A DNA stretch of 64,000 bases from Rubellimicrobium rubrum. Its GTDB lineage: Bacteria > Pseudomonadota > Alphaproteobacteria > Rhodobacterales > Rhodobacteraceae. The translations under genes were made by a program, and so were the position numbers. This document shows, one piece after another, positions 10,587 through 19,426 of this stretch. How positions within the stretch are numbered: position 1 is the stretch's first letter; each line of letters begins with the position of its first letter. The notes below the pieces were generated by a model. The model was given only the letters and a program-made list of their open reading frames with translations. It ran no database searches and had not been told where the DNA came from. The DNA is taken from NCBI RefSeq assembly GCF_006152115.1, contig NZ_VDFU01000004.1, positions 62,001-126,000 on the forward strand, in the 5' to 3' direction.

Positions 10587-10721
10587 GCCCGAGAGGCGAT
10601 GACTTCTGGCAGGCTCCCGCCCGTGCTAACAGGGGCGGGAACTTGCTGGTCTGCGGCGGCGCAGCCCAACCTCTGGTTGCAGCGGGGGTCCGCCGCGCTT
10701 AACTTCGGGCACTGGGACACG

Positions 10722-12470
10722 ATGACAGGGAACACAGCCGTGCACGGATCGGGACAAAAGGCCGCCCTGCTCGGGGCGCTGGCCCTGGCGCTGAACACCT
10801 GGAGCCTGCCTGCCCAGGCGGACACAGAAGCCGGCGCGGCCCCTGCGGGGGTCTATCTGTCGGCCCGCGCGGCGCGGCAGGCCGCCGACCTGACCGCCGC
10901 TTCCGACCTGTTCGCACAGGCGCTCGAAAGCGATGCGGCCGATCCCTGGCTTCTGGGCAATGCGCTGTCCGCCGACCTGGGCCTGGGCCGGATCGAGGCC
11001 GCGGCGGACTTGGCCGACCGCATCGTCGAGGCCGGTCTTGCGAGTCCCTTCGCGCATCTGGTGCTCACCGTGTCCAATGCGCGGGACGGGGACTGGCGCG
11101 CGATCCTGAGCGACCTCAAAGCCGGGCGTAAGGTAGGCCCGCTGGTGGATGGCCTGGCCCGGGGCTACGCTTGGCTGGGCTTGGGCGATGACGCCGCCGC
11201 GCTGTCCGCCTTCGATGAGTTGGCCGCCAACTCGGACTTCCGCGCCTTCGGGCTGTACCATAAGGCGCTGGCCCTGGCGCTGTCCGGGGACCTCGCGGGG
11301 TCCGAGGCCCTTTTCTCCGGTCCCGAGGCCAAAGGCGTCCAGCGCACCCGCCGCTCTATCCTGGCGCATGCGCAGGTGTTGGGCGCCTTGGGCCGCTCGG
11401 ACGAGGCGGTGGCGCTTCTGGACGACAGTTTCGGCTCTGACCTCGACGAGCCGCTTGCCGCCTTGCGGGCCCGCCTTGCGGCAGGCGGACCCGTCACCTT
11501 CGATCTGGTCCGGTCACCCCAAGAGGGGCTGGCGGAAGTCTATTTCAGCATCGCGGCCGTGCTGGCCGAGGGTGATGCCGAGGCGGGCCTTCTTTATGCC
11601 CGCGCGGCGCTGGCCCTGAACGAGCGGCACGCCGAGGCCGCGCTTCTGACGGCCGAGCTGTTCCAAACCCTGGGCCAGCCCACCCTCGCCCGCGAGGCCT
11701 ATGGGCTCGTGCCGCCCGACAGCCCCGTCTTCATCGCCGCCGAGTTCGGCCGGGCGGAGGTCCTTCGCGACACCGGAGAGGAGGAGGCCGCTCTCGAAGT
11801 CCTCACGGGCCTGGCGCAGGATCGTCCGGACCTTGCCGATGCAGAGGTGGGCCGGGGTGATCTCCTGCGGGGGCTGGAGCGCCACGAGGAGGCCGAGGCC
11901 GCCTACGGCCGCGCCATCGAGCTATTCTCGCAGGACTCGGGCCGGCTGTGGTTCGTCCACTTCATGAGAGCCCTCGCCCGCGAGGCGCAGGGCGACTGGC
12001 CGGGCGCGGAGGCCGACCTGCGCCGGTCGCTGGACCTTCGCCCGGACCAGCCGCAGGTGTTGAACCACCTGGGCTATTCCCTTGTTGACCGGGGCGAGAA
12101 GCTGGACGAGGCGCTGGCGCTGATCGCGCAGGCCGTGGACCTGCATCCCGACAACGGGGCCATCGTCGACTCGTTGGGCTGGGCCTATTACCGGCTGGGC
12201 CGCTATGCCGAAGCCGTGGAGCAGTTGGAAAAGGCCGCGACGCTGGAAGCCAACGATCCGGTGGTGAACGACCATCTGGGCGACGCCTACTGGCGCGTCG
12301 ACCGCACCCGCGAGGCCCGTTTTCAGTGGAATCGCGCCCTGTCGCTCGACCCCGCGCCCGCGGACATCGAACGGATCCGGGAGAAGCTCGCCTCGGGGCT
12401 GGCTGCGCCGACAGACACCGAGGACGCCAAGGAAACGGCGGGCCTCCCGGCTGGGAACCAGGGTGGATAA
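10722..12470 (+). CDS. Exported tetratricopeptide-repeat protein
   Basis: This is a protein of about 582 residues. A hydrophobic N-terminal stretch ends in SLPAQA, a likely signal peptide. The rest is a string of helical TPR repeats, clearest over the last 200 residues (for example QVLNHLGYSLVDRGEKLDEAL and AIVDSLGWAYYRLGRYAEAV). Canonical repeats of this kind bind peptides or scaffold complexes. The ATG at 10722 places the signal sequence at the N-terminus; a GTG at 10740 is an alternative. The stop overlaps the ispE start, so the two genes are coupled although no functional link is known to me. Confidence 0.8.
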   Translation: MTGNTAVHGSGQKAALLGALALALNTWSLPAQADTEAGAAPAGVYLSARAARQAADLTAASDLFAQALESDAADPWLLGNALSADLGLGRIEAAADLADRIVEAGLASPFAHLVLTVSNARDGDWRAILSDLKAGRKVGPLVDGLARGYAWLGLGDDAAALSAFDELAANSDFRAFGLYHKALALALSGDLAGSEALFSGPEAKGVQRTRRSILAHAQVLGALGRSDEAVALLDDSFGSDLDEPLAALRARLAAGGPVTFDLVRSPQEGLAEVYFSIAAVLAEGDAEAGLLYARAALALNERHAEAALLTAELFQTLGQPTLAREAYGLVPPDSPVFIAAEFGRAEVLRDTGEEEAALEVLTGLAQDRPDLADAEVGRGDLLRGLERHEEAEAAYGRAIELFSQDSGRLWFVHFMRALAREAQGDWPGAEADLRRSLDLRPDQPQVLNHLGYSLVDRGEKLDEALALIAQAVDLHPDNGAIVDSLGWAYYRLGRYAEAVEQLEKAATLEANDPVVNDHLGDAYWRVDRTREARFQWNRALSLDPAPADIERIREKLASGLAAPTDTEDAKETAGLPAGNQGG

Positions 12471-13317
12471 GGGCTTTGCCCCGGCCAAGGTGAACCTTGC
12501 CCTGCATGTCACCGGGCGAGGTGCGGACGGCTATCACCAACTCGACAGCCTCGTGGTTTTTGCAGGCACCGGGGACCAGATCATGGCCGCGTCCGCGCGG
12601 GACCTGACCCTGACCGTCACCGGGCCTTTCTCCAAGGGCGTCCCGACCGACGACACCAACCTCGTGCTGCGCGCGGCCAAGGCCCTTCGCGCGGCGCGGA
12701 ACGTGACCAAGGGCGCGGCGATCCGCCTGACCAAGACCCTGCCTCATGGGGCGGGACTGGGCTCGGGATCGTCGGATGCCGCTACCGCGCTGCGGCTGCT
12801 GGCCAGCCTTTGGGAGGTGGAGCCCCTGTCCCCCGACGCCCCCGAAGTGCTGGCCCTGGGGTCGGATGTTCCCGTCTGCCTGCACGCGCCGGCCGCCATG
12901 CGCATGCGTGGGCGGGGCGAGGTCATCGACCCCGCGCCCGCCCTGCCCTCGATCGGACTGATCCTTGTGAACCCCGGCGTGGTGCTGCCCACCAAGGACG
13001 TCTTCGGCGGGCTCGTGACGCGGACGAACCCCCCCATGCCGGCCCTGCCCGACACCCGCAGCGCCGATGAGTTCGTGGCCTGGCTGCACACGGTCCGCAA
13101 CGACCTCCAGGCCCCCGCCGAGAAGCTGGCCCCTCCGGTGGCCGAGGTGCTGTCGGTGCTCCGGCGCACACGGGGCGTCCTCGCGGCCGTGATGTCGGGA
13201 TCGGGGGCCACCTGCGTGGGGATCACGCGGAATGCGGGCACGGCCCGAACCGTCGCCCGCACGATCCAGTTGTCCCGGCAGGGCTGGTGGGTCGCCCCCG
13301 CGCCCCTGCTGGCCTAG
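12463..13317 (+). CDS. ispE: 4-diphosphocytidyl-2-C-methyl-D-erythritol kinase
   Basis: This 284-residue GHMP kinase phosphorylates CDP-ME in the MEP isoprenoid pathway. Visible motifs are FAPAKVNLALHVTG with DGYHQLDSL at the N-terminus, the ATP-binding LPHGAGLGSGSSDAA loop near residue 90, and VMSGSGATC near residue 245. It starts with GTG, eight bases inside the upstream TPR gene. It supplies isoprenoid units for the polyprenyl synthase encoded nearby at 14664-15662. Confidence 0.95.
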   Translation: MDKGFAPAKVNLALHVTGRGADGYHQLDSLVVFAGTGDQIMAASARDLTLTVTGPFSKGVPTDDTNLVLRAAKALRAARNVTKGAAIRLTKTLPHGAGLGSGSSDAATALRLLASLWEVEPLSPDAPEVLALGSDVPVCLHAPAAMRMRGRGEVIDPAPALPSIGLILVNPGVVLPTKDVFGGLVTRTNPPMPALPDTRSADEFVAWLHTVRNDLQAPAEKLAPPVAEVLSVLRRTRGVLAAVMSGSGATCVGITRNAGTARTVARTIQLSRQGWWVAPAPLLA

Positions 13318-14162
13318 ACCGCGAAACGGCCCGTGTTATCCTGGGCATAGGCGCGCAGGTCGCGCGGCGCTCGTCCTGTCAGCGTTTCCACGTCGCCGGT
13401 GACCGCCGCCGCCCACCCCTCGCGGACGGGGTGGAAGATCGACGACAGGAAGCGGGCGTAGTCCTCGGGGACGCCCGCGCCCGTGAGAATACCCACGAAG
13501 GTCTCGTCATCGTTCGGCCGGTAGGTCACGGTCCGACCCAGCGCGTTCGACAGCACCGCCGCCGCCTCGTGGTAGCTCAGCGCCTCGGGTCCGGACAGGT
13601 TGAAGGCGCGGTTGTCGAAGCGGTCGCTCCTCAGCGCCGCGACGGCGCTGGCGGCGATGTCGCGCGCGTCGATGAAGCTGGTCTTGCCCTCTCCGGCCGG
13701 GACGGCGACCGCATGGTGCCGCAAGATGCCTTCGTGCCAATAGGTGTGGAAGTTGTCCATGAACCAGTTGGGCCGCAGCGTGACCCAGCGCGTTCCGCTC
13801 CGCTCCAGGTGAAGCTCGGCCTGCCGGTAGGGGATGGAGTCGTCGGCATCCACGCCGAACACGCTTTGGAACACGACCTTGACGCCCCGACTAGCCGCGC
13901 GGTCGAAGATCGGGTGGAGGATGTCCTGTGCCCCCAGATAACCCGACGGCACCAGCACATAGGCCCGGTCCACGTCCACGAACGCCGCCTCATGGGTGGA
14001 TGGATCAAGATGGTCGAAGCGCACGGACTCGGCGCCCGCGACCGGAGCGGCATGGCGCGACGCGGCCCGAACCCGCTCGCCGCGCGCTACCAGTTGTTCG
14101 ACTACATGGGAGCCTACCGTTCCCGTCGCGCCCAGCACCAGAATCCGCCCTGACATCCGCAT
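13314..14162 (-). CDS. NmrA-like NAD(P)-dependent oxidoreductase, QorB/YtfG type
   Basis: This is a 282-residue Rossmann protein of the atypical SDR/NmrA group. The dinucleotide motif ILVLGATGTVGSHV lies at residues 8-21, and TLRPNWFMDNF and SFIDARDIA occur in the middle. The classical SDR Tyr-Lys pair is not obvious, as is usual for NmrA-type quinone reductases and sensors. It is transcribed divergently from an HxlR regulator, the same layout as Escherichia coli qorB-ytfH. A quinone- or electrophile-reducing role is therefore likely but not shown. Confidence 0.8.
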   Translation of the reverse strand: MRMSGRILVLGATGTVGSHVVEQLVARGERVRAASRHAAPVAGAESVRFDHLDPSTHEAAFVDVDRAYVLVPSGYLGAQDILHPIFDRAASRGVKVVFQSVFGVDADDSIPYRQAELHLERSGTRWVTLRPNWFMDNFHTYWHEGILRHHAVAVPAGEGKTSFIDARDIAASAVAALRSDRFDNRAFNLSGPEALSYHEAAAVLSNALGRTVTYRPNDDETFVGILTGAGVPEDYARFLSSIFHPVREGWAAAVTGDVETLTGRAPRDLRAYAQDNTGRFAV

Positions 14163-14177
14163 CTCCGTCGTCTATAT

Positions 14178-14212
14178 GGTTTCCGCAGGAAACCTGGTTT
14201 CGATAGGAAATC
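14178..14212. promoter_or_regulatory. Tandem palindromic operator, probably for the HxlR regulator
   Basis: GGTTTCC-gca-GGAAACC (14178-14194) is a perfect dyad. It is repeated 18 bases later as GGTTTC-gata-GGAAATC (14196-14212), a slightly degenerate copy. The pair ends two bases before the HxlR ATG and covers its ribosome site (AGGAAA), so bound regulator would block both this gene and the divergent oxidoreductase gene, whose ATG is 15 bases away. Confidence 0.7.
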
Positions 14213-14214
14213 AC

Positions 14215-14688
14215 ATGGCACGAGTCGCGGCGGCAGAAAAGAAGGCACTTACCGGGCACCTGGTCACCCCGCGGAAACCATCCGGGGTGGACCCGGCCTA
14301 TGATGTCTATTGCGAGGCCTGCCCCACGCGCCTTGTCCTCGACCGCCTCGCAGACAAGTGGGTGTTGCTGGTCATGGGCCTGCTGGGTCGCGAGCCCTTG
14401 CGCTTCAACCAGCTTCGCCGCGAGATCGAGGGGGTGTCGCAGAAGGTCCTGTCCCAGACCCTCAAACGGTTGGAGCGCGACGGTCTGGTGGCACGGCAGG
14501 CCTTTGCGACGGTACCGGTGACGGTGGAGTATTCGATCACGCCGCTGGGCCGGACCCTGTCCGACACGGTCCGGGCCGTCGGCCTTTGGGCCGAGACCAA
14601 CATCGAAGCGGTTCTGGCCGCCCAAGCTGCCTATGACGCCCAGTCCGGGACCGAAGCAGGCGCTCAGACCTCGCGGGCGACCACGTAG
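14215..14688 (+). CDS. HxlR-family winged-helix transcriptional regulator
   Basis: This is a 157-residue protein. The HxlR signature is clear: CPTRLVLDRLADKWVLLVMGLL, then LRFNQLRREIEGVSQKVLSQTLKRLERDGLV (recognition helix) and VEYSITPLG. Two Cys residues sit in YCEACP at the N-terminal edge of the domain; Cys in this position senses quinones or oxidants in some HxlR proteins. The ATG at 14215 follows AGGAAA. It probably represses itself and the divergent oxidoreductase through the tandem dyads. Its 3' end overlaps the convergent polyprenyl synthase gene by 25 bp. Confidence 0.88.
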   Translation: MARVAAAEKKALTGHLVTPRKPSGVDPAYDVYCEACPTRLVLDRLADKWVLLVMGLLGREPLRFNQLRREIEGVSQKVLSQTLKRLERDGLVARQAFATVPVTVEYSITPLGRTLSDTVRAVGLWAETNIEAVLAAQAAYDAQSGTEAGAQTSRATT

Positions 14689-15662
14689 TCCGCAAGGTCG
14701 GCCAGCATCTCGCGCAGCGGATGGGCCGGAACGCGGTCCAGCGCGGCCTTGGCCCGCTCGACCCAGGACATCGCCTCGGCGCGGGTCGAGGCGAGCGCGC
14801 CATGCCGCTCCATGATGCCACGAGCCTGTTCTATGTCGGCGGGCTCCACCTGACCGCGCCCGACCGTCCGGGTCCAGAAAGCCCGCTCCTCGTCCGAGGC
14901 CCCCGCGATGGCGCGGATGACCGGCAGCGTCAGCTTGCCTTCCCGCAGGTCGTCGCCCCTGTTCTTGCCGATGGCCTCGGTCCCTTCGATGTCGAGGAGA
15001 TCGTCCACGATCTGGAAAGCGATTCCCAGCGCGTCCCCGTATTCGCGTAGCGCCTCCTCCTGGCCTGAGTCCGCCCCGGCGATCACGCCGCCGGCCTGGG
15101 TCGCCGCCGAGAAAAGCGCCGCCGTTTTGCCCCGGATGACCTTGATGTAGGTCTCTTCGGTGGTCGCCAGATCGCGGGCGGCCACGAGCTGGAGCACCTC
15201 CCCCTCCGAGATCGTGGCCGCCGCGTTGGCCAGGATGTCGAGAACCCGGAGGTTCCCCGGCTCGACCATCAGCTGGAACGCCCGGGCGAACAGGTAATCC
15301 CCTACCAGCACCGAGCTCATGTTGTCCCAAAGCAGGTTCGCCGTGGGCCGCCCCCGGCGCTGCTTGGAATCGTCCACCACGTCGTCGTGCAGCAGCGTCG
15401 CCGTGTGGATGAACTCCACGGCCACGGCGAGATGGACGTGGAACGGTCCCTCGCAGCCCATCATCCGCGCCGCCGCGAGAACGAGCATGGGCCGAAGGCG
15501 CTTGCCCCCGGCCTCGATCAGATGAGCCGTGACCTGCGGGATGCGCGGCGCGGCCTCGGAGGCCATCCGCTCCCGGATCAGCGCGCCGACGAGCGCGAGG
15601 TCCCCCTCCAGCGCGGCCGCCAGACGGTCGTGGGGTTTCGCGCGGGCGTGATCGAGGCTCAT
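14664..15662 (-). CDS. ispB: Long-chain all-trans polyprenyl diphosphate synthase (ubiquinone side chain)
   Basis: This 332-residue prenyltransferase condenses IPP units to the octa- to decaprenyl chain of ubiquinone. Visible motifs are GGKRLRP, the first Asp-rich motif LLHDDVVDDS, GDYLFARAF, GKTAALFSAA, and the second Asp-rich motif FQIVDDLLDIEG. The ATG at 15662 gives the family start (MSLDHARAKP); nineteen extra codons upstream are open. Chain length (C50 is usual in this group) cannot be told from sequence by eye. Confidence 0.92.
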   Translation of the reverse strand: MSLDHARAKPHDRLAAALEGDLALVGALIRERMASEAAPRIPQVTAHLIEAGGKRLRPMLVLAAARMMGCEGPFHVHLAVAVEFIHTATLLHDDVVDDSKQRRGRPTANLLWDNMSSVLVGDYLFARAFQLMVEPGNLRVLDILANAAATISEGEVLQLVAARDLATTEETYIKVIRGKTAALFSAATQAGGVIAGADSGQEEALREYGDALGIAFQIVDDLLDIEGTEAIGKNRGDDLREGKLTLPVIRAIAGASDEERAFWTRTVGRGQVEPADIEQARGIMERHGALASTRAEAMSWVERAKAALDRVPAHPLREMLADLADYVVAREV

Positions 15663-15718
15663 CAAGGTGTTCCACGGGCTCGACAATGGGGAGGGCGGGC
15701 GGCTAGCCTGTCCTGACA

Positions 15719-15934
15719 ATGCGAGAGCTGCTGCGCACCACCGATCCCACCGTGATCGCCTTTGCCACCGCGCTCCTGCGCGGCGAGGGTATAGATTGCT
15801 TCCCGCTCGACGACAACATGAGCATCCTCGAAGGATCGCTGGGCGTGCTGCCCCGTCGGTTGATGGTACGCGAACGCAACCTTGATGAGGCGCGGGTCGT
15901 CATGCGGGACAACGGCATCGACCTTGGATTCTGA
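15719..15934 (+). CDS. DUF2007-family small protein
   Basis: This 71-residue protein (MRELLRTTDPTVIAFATALL..., ending NGIDLGF) fits the DUF2007 family of small alpha/beta proteins of unknown role, sometimes called putative signal-transducing proteins. It is divergent from the polyprenyl synthase gene, and its last codons overlap the start of the methyltransferase gene downstream. Confidence 0.8.
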   Translation: MRELLRTTDPTVIAFATALLRGEGIDCFPLDDNMSILEGSLGVLPRRLMVRERNLDEARVVMRDNGIDLGF

Positions 15935-16676
15935 GCTGACGGAGGATGCCTTCCTGGGCGGGCGGCTCCGGCTGCACCAGCCTGCCCAGGGGTTCCGGTC
16001 GGGGATGGATGCGGTCTTCCTGGCGGCGGCGGTCCCGGCCCAGCCCGGCGAACACGCGCTTGATCTGGGCTGCGGGGCGGGGGCGGCGATCCTGGCCCTG
16101 GGGACGCGCGTTCCGGGGTTGGGTCTGGCCGGACTGGAGATCCAGCCCGCCTATGCCGCGCTGGCGCGAGAGAACGCGGCGCGCAACGGCCTTGGCCTGG
16201 AGGTCATGGACGGCGATGTCGCCCAGCCCCCGCCGACGCTGCGCGACCGGGCCTTCGACCATGTCCTCATGAACCCACCCTACTACGATCGCGCCAGCAC
16301 GACGCCCGCCCGGGACCCAGGCCGTGATCTGGCGCATGGGGGGGCGGTCCCGCTCGGGCTTTGGCTCGACCTCGCGTCCCGGAGGTTGCGGCCAAGAGGC
16401 GTCCTGACCCTGATCCAGCGCAGCGCCCGCTTGCCCGAGGTGCTGGCCGCCCTGCCCGCCACGATGGGCTCGGTCGCGGTCCGTCCCTTGGTGCCGCGCG
16501 AGGGACGCCCGGCCGCGACGGTCCTGCTGCGGTCACGGAAAGGCGGACGCGCGCCATTCCGTCTGATGGCCCCATTGGCTGTCCATGCGTTGCCCCAGCA
16601 CCAGCGCGACGAGGAGGATCTGTCTCCTTGGGCCGTGGCGGTGCTGAGGGACGGAGCAGGTTTGCCTTGGGATTAG
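15924..16676 (+). CDS. tRNA1(Val) adenine-N6 methyltransferase-like protein (TrmN6/YfiC type)
   Basis: This SAM-dependent methyltransferase has about 250 residues. The SAM loop ALDLGCGAGAAILAL and the N6-adenine motif VLMNPPYYDR are both present. The opening ELTEDAFLGGRLRLHQP is typical of the TrmN6 group, which methylates A37 of tRNA-Val, though targets vary. No ATG fits this N-terminus; a TTG at 15924, overlapping the upstream gene, is the best start. It is translationally coupled to the DUF2007 gene. Confidence 0.82.
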   Translation: MDSELTEDAFLGGRLRLHQPAQGFRSGMDAVFLAAAVPAQPGEHALDLGCGAGAAILALGTRVPGLGLAGLEIQPAYAALARENAARNGLGLEVMDGDVAQPPPTLRDRAFDHVLMNPPYYDRASTTPARDPGRDLAHGGAVPLGLWLDLASRRLRPRGVLTLIQRSARLPEVLAALPATMGSVAVRPLVPREGRPAATVLLRSRKGGRAPFRLMAPLAVHALPQHQRDEEDLSPWAVAVLRDGAGLPWD

Positions 16677-16802
16677 GCGCCCCTACAACCTGGACGAGCA
16701 AAGATCCGCCTAAAGCGGGCTGTGTCATCCCGCCGCATGACAGATTCATGAAACTGTGGTCGACTTCTCCTTGGCAGGCTTCACTACCATGGAGGACGAC
16801 TC

Positions 16803-16970
16803 ATGAGTCTGAACGGCCATCTGGAAGAACTTCGCCGGAAACACCAGACCTTGTCGGCGGCCGTCGAGGCGGCCCAGCGCAGCCCGGGGATGGATGACCT
16901 CGAGATCGCGCGCATGAAGAAGCAGAAGCTCATCATCAAGGAGGAGATCACCCGCCTTTCGGCGCACTGA
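16803..16970 (+). CDS. YdcH-like (DUF465) small coiled-coil protein
   Basis: This is a 55-residue charged helical protein. It begins MSLNGHLEELRRKHQTLS and ends KKQKLIIKEEITRLSAH, matching the DUF465/YdcH family of short coiled-coil proteins with unknown function. GGAGGA sits six bases before the ATG. It is flanked by 126 bp upstream and is convergent with the transporter gene at 16990. Confidence 0.85.
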   Translation: MSLNGHLEELRRKHQTLSAAVEAAQRSPGMDDLEIARMKKQKLIIKEEITRLSAH

Positions 16971-16989
16971 TCCCCCCATCCGCTCCGAG

Positions 16990-17889
16990 TCAGGAGCCAG
17001 CGGCCTTTCGCGTGCCTTCCGGGGCGCGCGACCCCGGAAGAGCCGCCAGGGCGGCTCCACCCGCGATGAGCAGGGCGGCCAAGCCCAAACCCCATGTCGC
17101 CTCTGCTTCGCCCCCGGCCACCAGCGCCAAGGTCGATAACAGGGGTGCCGCATAGGAGGCGACGCCCAGAAGCTGGATGTCGCCTCGCTTGACCCCAATG
17201 TCCCACAGGAAAAAAGCCAAGCCGACCGGCCCGAGGCCGAGCGCGACCACAGCCACCCATCCGCTGGCCGAAGCGGGCCAGACCGTCTCCTCGATCAGAA
17301 GGTGGGCCAGGACGGACAAGGCCGCCGTTCCCGCGCAGTAGACCGTGACGGCGACCGTGGGCCACTGGCCAAGCCGCCGCGAGATCACCGAATAGGCCGC
17401 CCAGGTCACGGCGCAGCCGAAGGCCAGCACGAAGCCCAGGACGGGGTTCGGTGCAGGCCCGCCCCCACCGCCACGGCCCAGCACGATCAGCGCCGCCCCC
17501 GCGAAGGCAAGGGCCCCGCCGACGAGATGTCCCCGGCGCAGCCGCTCGCCGGGCAGCAGGCCCGAGCCCAGAACGATGAACAGGGGCCAAAGATAGGCGA
17601 TGAGCCCCGCCTCGGCGGCAGGAGCGAGCCGCAGCGCGCTGAAGTACAGGAGGTGGTAACCGAAAAGCCCGGCGATCCCGAAGGCATGCACCCCGGCGGG
17701 CACGCGCCGCAACTCTCCCAGGGTGCCCGTCGCGGCCCCCCAGACCAGCCCGACCCCGGCCGCGATCCCGAAGGTGAGCGCATTGAGGAGGAGAGGCGGC
17801 ACCGGCGCGGTGCGGACGGTCAAAAGGGCGAGGAGCGCCCAAAGAAGGACGGCGCAGAAGCCGATAGAGGTGGCGCGAAGGCGGGTCAT
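16990..17889 (-). CDS. EamA/DMT-family transporter
   Basis: This 299-residue protein is built of two EamA repeats with about ten membrane helices. Conserved spots include the GYHLLYFSALRLAPAAEAGLI and SYAAPLLSTLALVAGGE segments. DMT proteins of this kind export amino acids or other small metabolites; the substrate is unknown. The frame stays open far upstream on the minus strand, but the ATG at 17889 gives the standard N-terminus. Confidence 0.88.
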   Translation of the reverse strand: MTRLRATSIGFCAVLLWALLALLTVRTAPVPPLLLNALTFGIAAGVGLVWGAATGTLGELRRVPAGVHAFGIAGLFGYHLLYFSALRLAPAAEAGLIAYLWPLFIVLGSGLLPGERLRRGHLVGGALAFAGAALIVLGRGGGGGPAPNPVLGFVLAFGCAVTWAAYSVISRRLGQWPTVAVTVYCAGTAALSVLAHLLIEETVWPASASGWVAVVALGLGPVGLAFFLWDIGVKRGDIQLLGVASYAAPLLSTLALVAGGEAEATWGLGLAALLIAGGAALAALPGSRAPEGTRKAAGS

Positions 17890-18060
17890 GGGCGCGACCC
17901 TAGGAGATCCGCCCACCGCCGCCCACCCCCGGAGCGACATCCGTGCAAGGCTTGCGGCCCTCGGGTGTCCCGCGCCGACCACGGTGTCGCTTTCCACGTC
18001 TCCCCCGCCTTGCCAGAGCCACGCGATTCGCGTCTGGTCACCCGAAACCGGGGGGCAGCG

Positions 18061-19426
18061 ATGATAAGCGCGCGCAAACGCATCTGGGGCTGGATGCTCT
18101 TCGACGTGGCCCAGCAGCCTTACGCCACCCTGGGCCTCACCTTTGTCTTTGGGCCCTACTTCGCTGAGGTCGCCTCGGACCTGTTCGCCGCGCAGGGCGC
18201 CTCGTCGCAGGCGGCCGGGGCCCAGGCCCAAAGCCTTTGGGGCACGGCGCAGACGCTGGCGGGCGTCGTCATCGCCCTGAGCGCGCCGTTCCTGGGGGCC
18301 TATGCCGACGCCTCGGGCCGCAAGACGCCGTGGATCGCGGGCTTCTCGGTCATCTATGTCCTGTGCGCCTGCGGGCTTTGGTTCCTCCACCCGGACGGGA
18401 CGAACTTGCTGCCGGTGCTGGTCCTTTTCTGGCTGGGCTTCATCGCGGGCGAATCGGCGCTCAACATCAACAACGCCCAGCTTCCCTCGCTTGCTCCGCC
18501 AGATCGGATCGGGCGGATCTCGGGCTCGGGTGCGGCCATGGGCTACTGGGGTGGCGTCCTGGCGCTGTTCTTGGTGCTGCTGTTCCTGGCCGAGAACGCC
18601 ACCGGCCGGACGCTTCTGGGTCAGGCGCCGGTGATGGGCCTGGACCCCGCCCAGCGGGAGGGGACGCGCAGCGTGGGCCCTTTCATCGCGGTCTGGTTCG
18701 TCCTGTTCATCATCCCCTTCCTGCTCTGGACCCGCGAAACCGCGGCTCCGCTGCGCCGCCCGTCTATGAGAGAGGTCTGGTCGGACCTCCGGGGCACGCT
18801 GCGCGACGTCCTGCGACGGCGGAGCCTCGGGAGCTTCCTGCTGTCCTCGATGCTCTACCGGGATGGGCTCGGGGCGCTTTACAGCTTTGGGGGCATCTAC
18901 GCGACGCTGGTGCTGGACTGGACGATCATCCGGATCGGCGTGTTCGGCATCGTGTCGGCCATTGCCGCCGCCGTCGTGACCTGGATCGGGGGACTGGCCG
19001 ACCAACGCCTTGGGCCCAAGCCGGTCATCGTGGCGTCCTGCTGGGCACTGATCGGGGTCTGCTCGGTCATCGTGGGCGTCTCGCGCGAGGCCATCTTTGG
19101 GGTGCCGCTGGCCCAAGGCTCGACCCTGCCCGACATCCTGTTCTTTCTGTGCGGGGCGGCGATCGGAGGGGCGGGCGGCGCGATGTACTCGGCCTCGCGC
19201 ACGCTGATGGTGCGGCACGCCAACCCGACGCGGGCGGGCGGGCGAGGCGTTCGGGCTTTTTGCGCTGACCGGGCGGGCCACGGCCTTCCTCGCCCCGGCG
19301 TTGATCGCAGCGTTCACCGCGATCACGGGTTCGACACAGCTGGGCTTCCTGCCCGTAATCCTGCTTTTCCTCGGCGGGCTCTGGCTGCTACGCTTCACGG
19401 ACCCCCTCGGAGACCGTTCCCGATGA
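18061..19426 (+). pseudogene. MFS transporter of the Atg22/UMF1 type, frameshifted by a GGGC repeat expansion
   Basis: Residues 1-389 read as a twelve-helix transporter of the UMF1/Atg22-like group (for example WMLFDVAQQPYATL, LGAYADASGRKTPWIAGFSV, SASRTLMVRHANPTRAG). At 19232-19243 there are three copies of GGGC. Removing one copy restores TRAGEAFGLFALTGRATAFLAP and a normal C-terminus ending at TGA 19424-19426, which then overlaps the mepA ATG as ATGA. As written, the frame runs without stop into mepA and fuses the two. It may be a pseudogene, a slippage-variable gene or a sequence error. Substrate is unknown. Confidence 0.82.
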
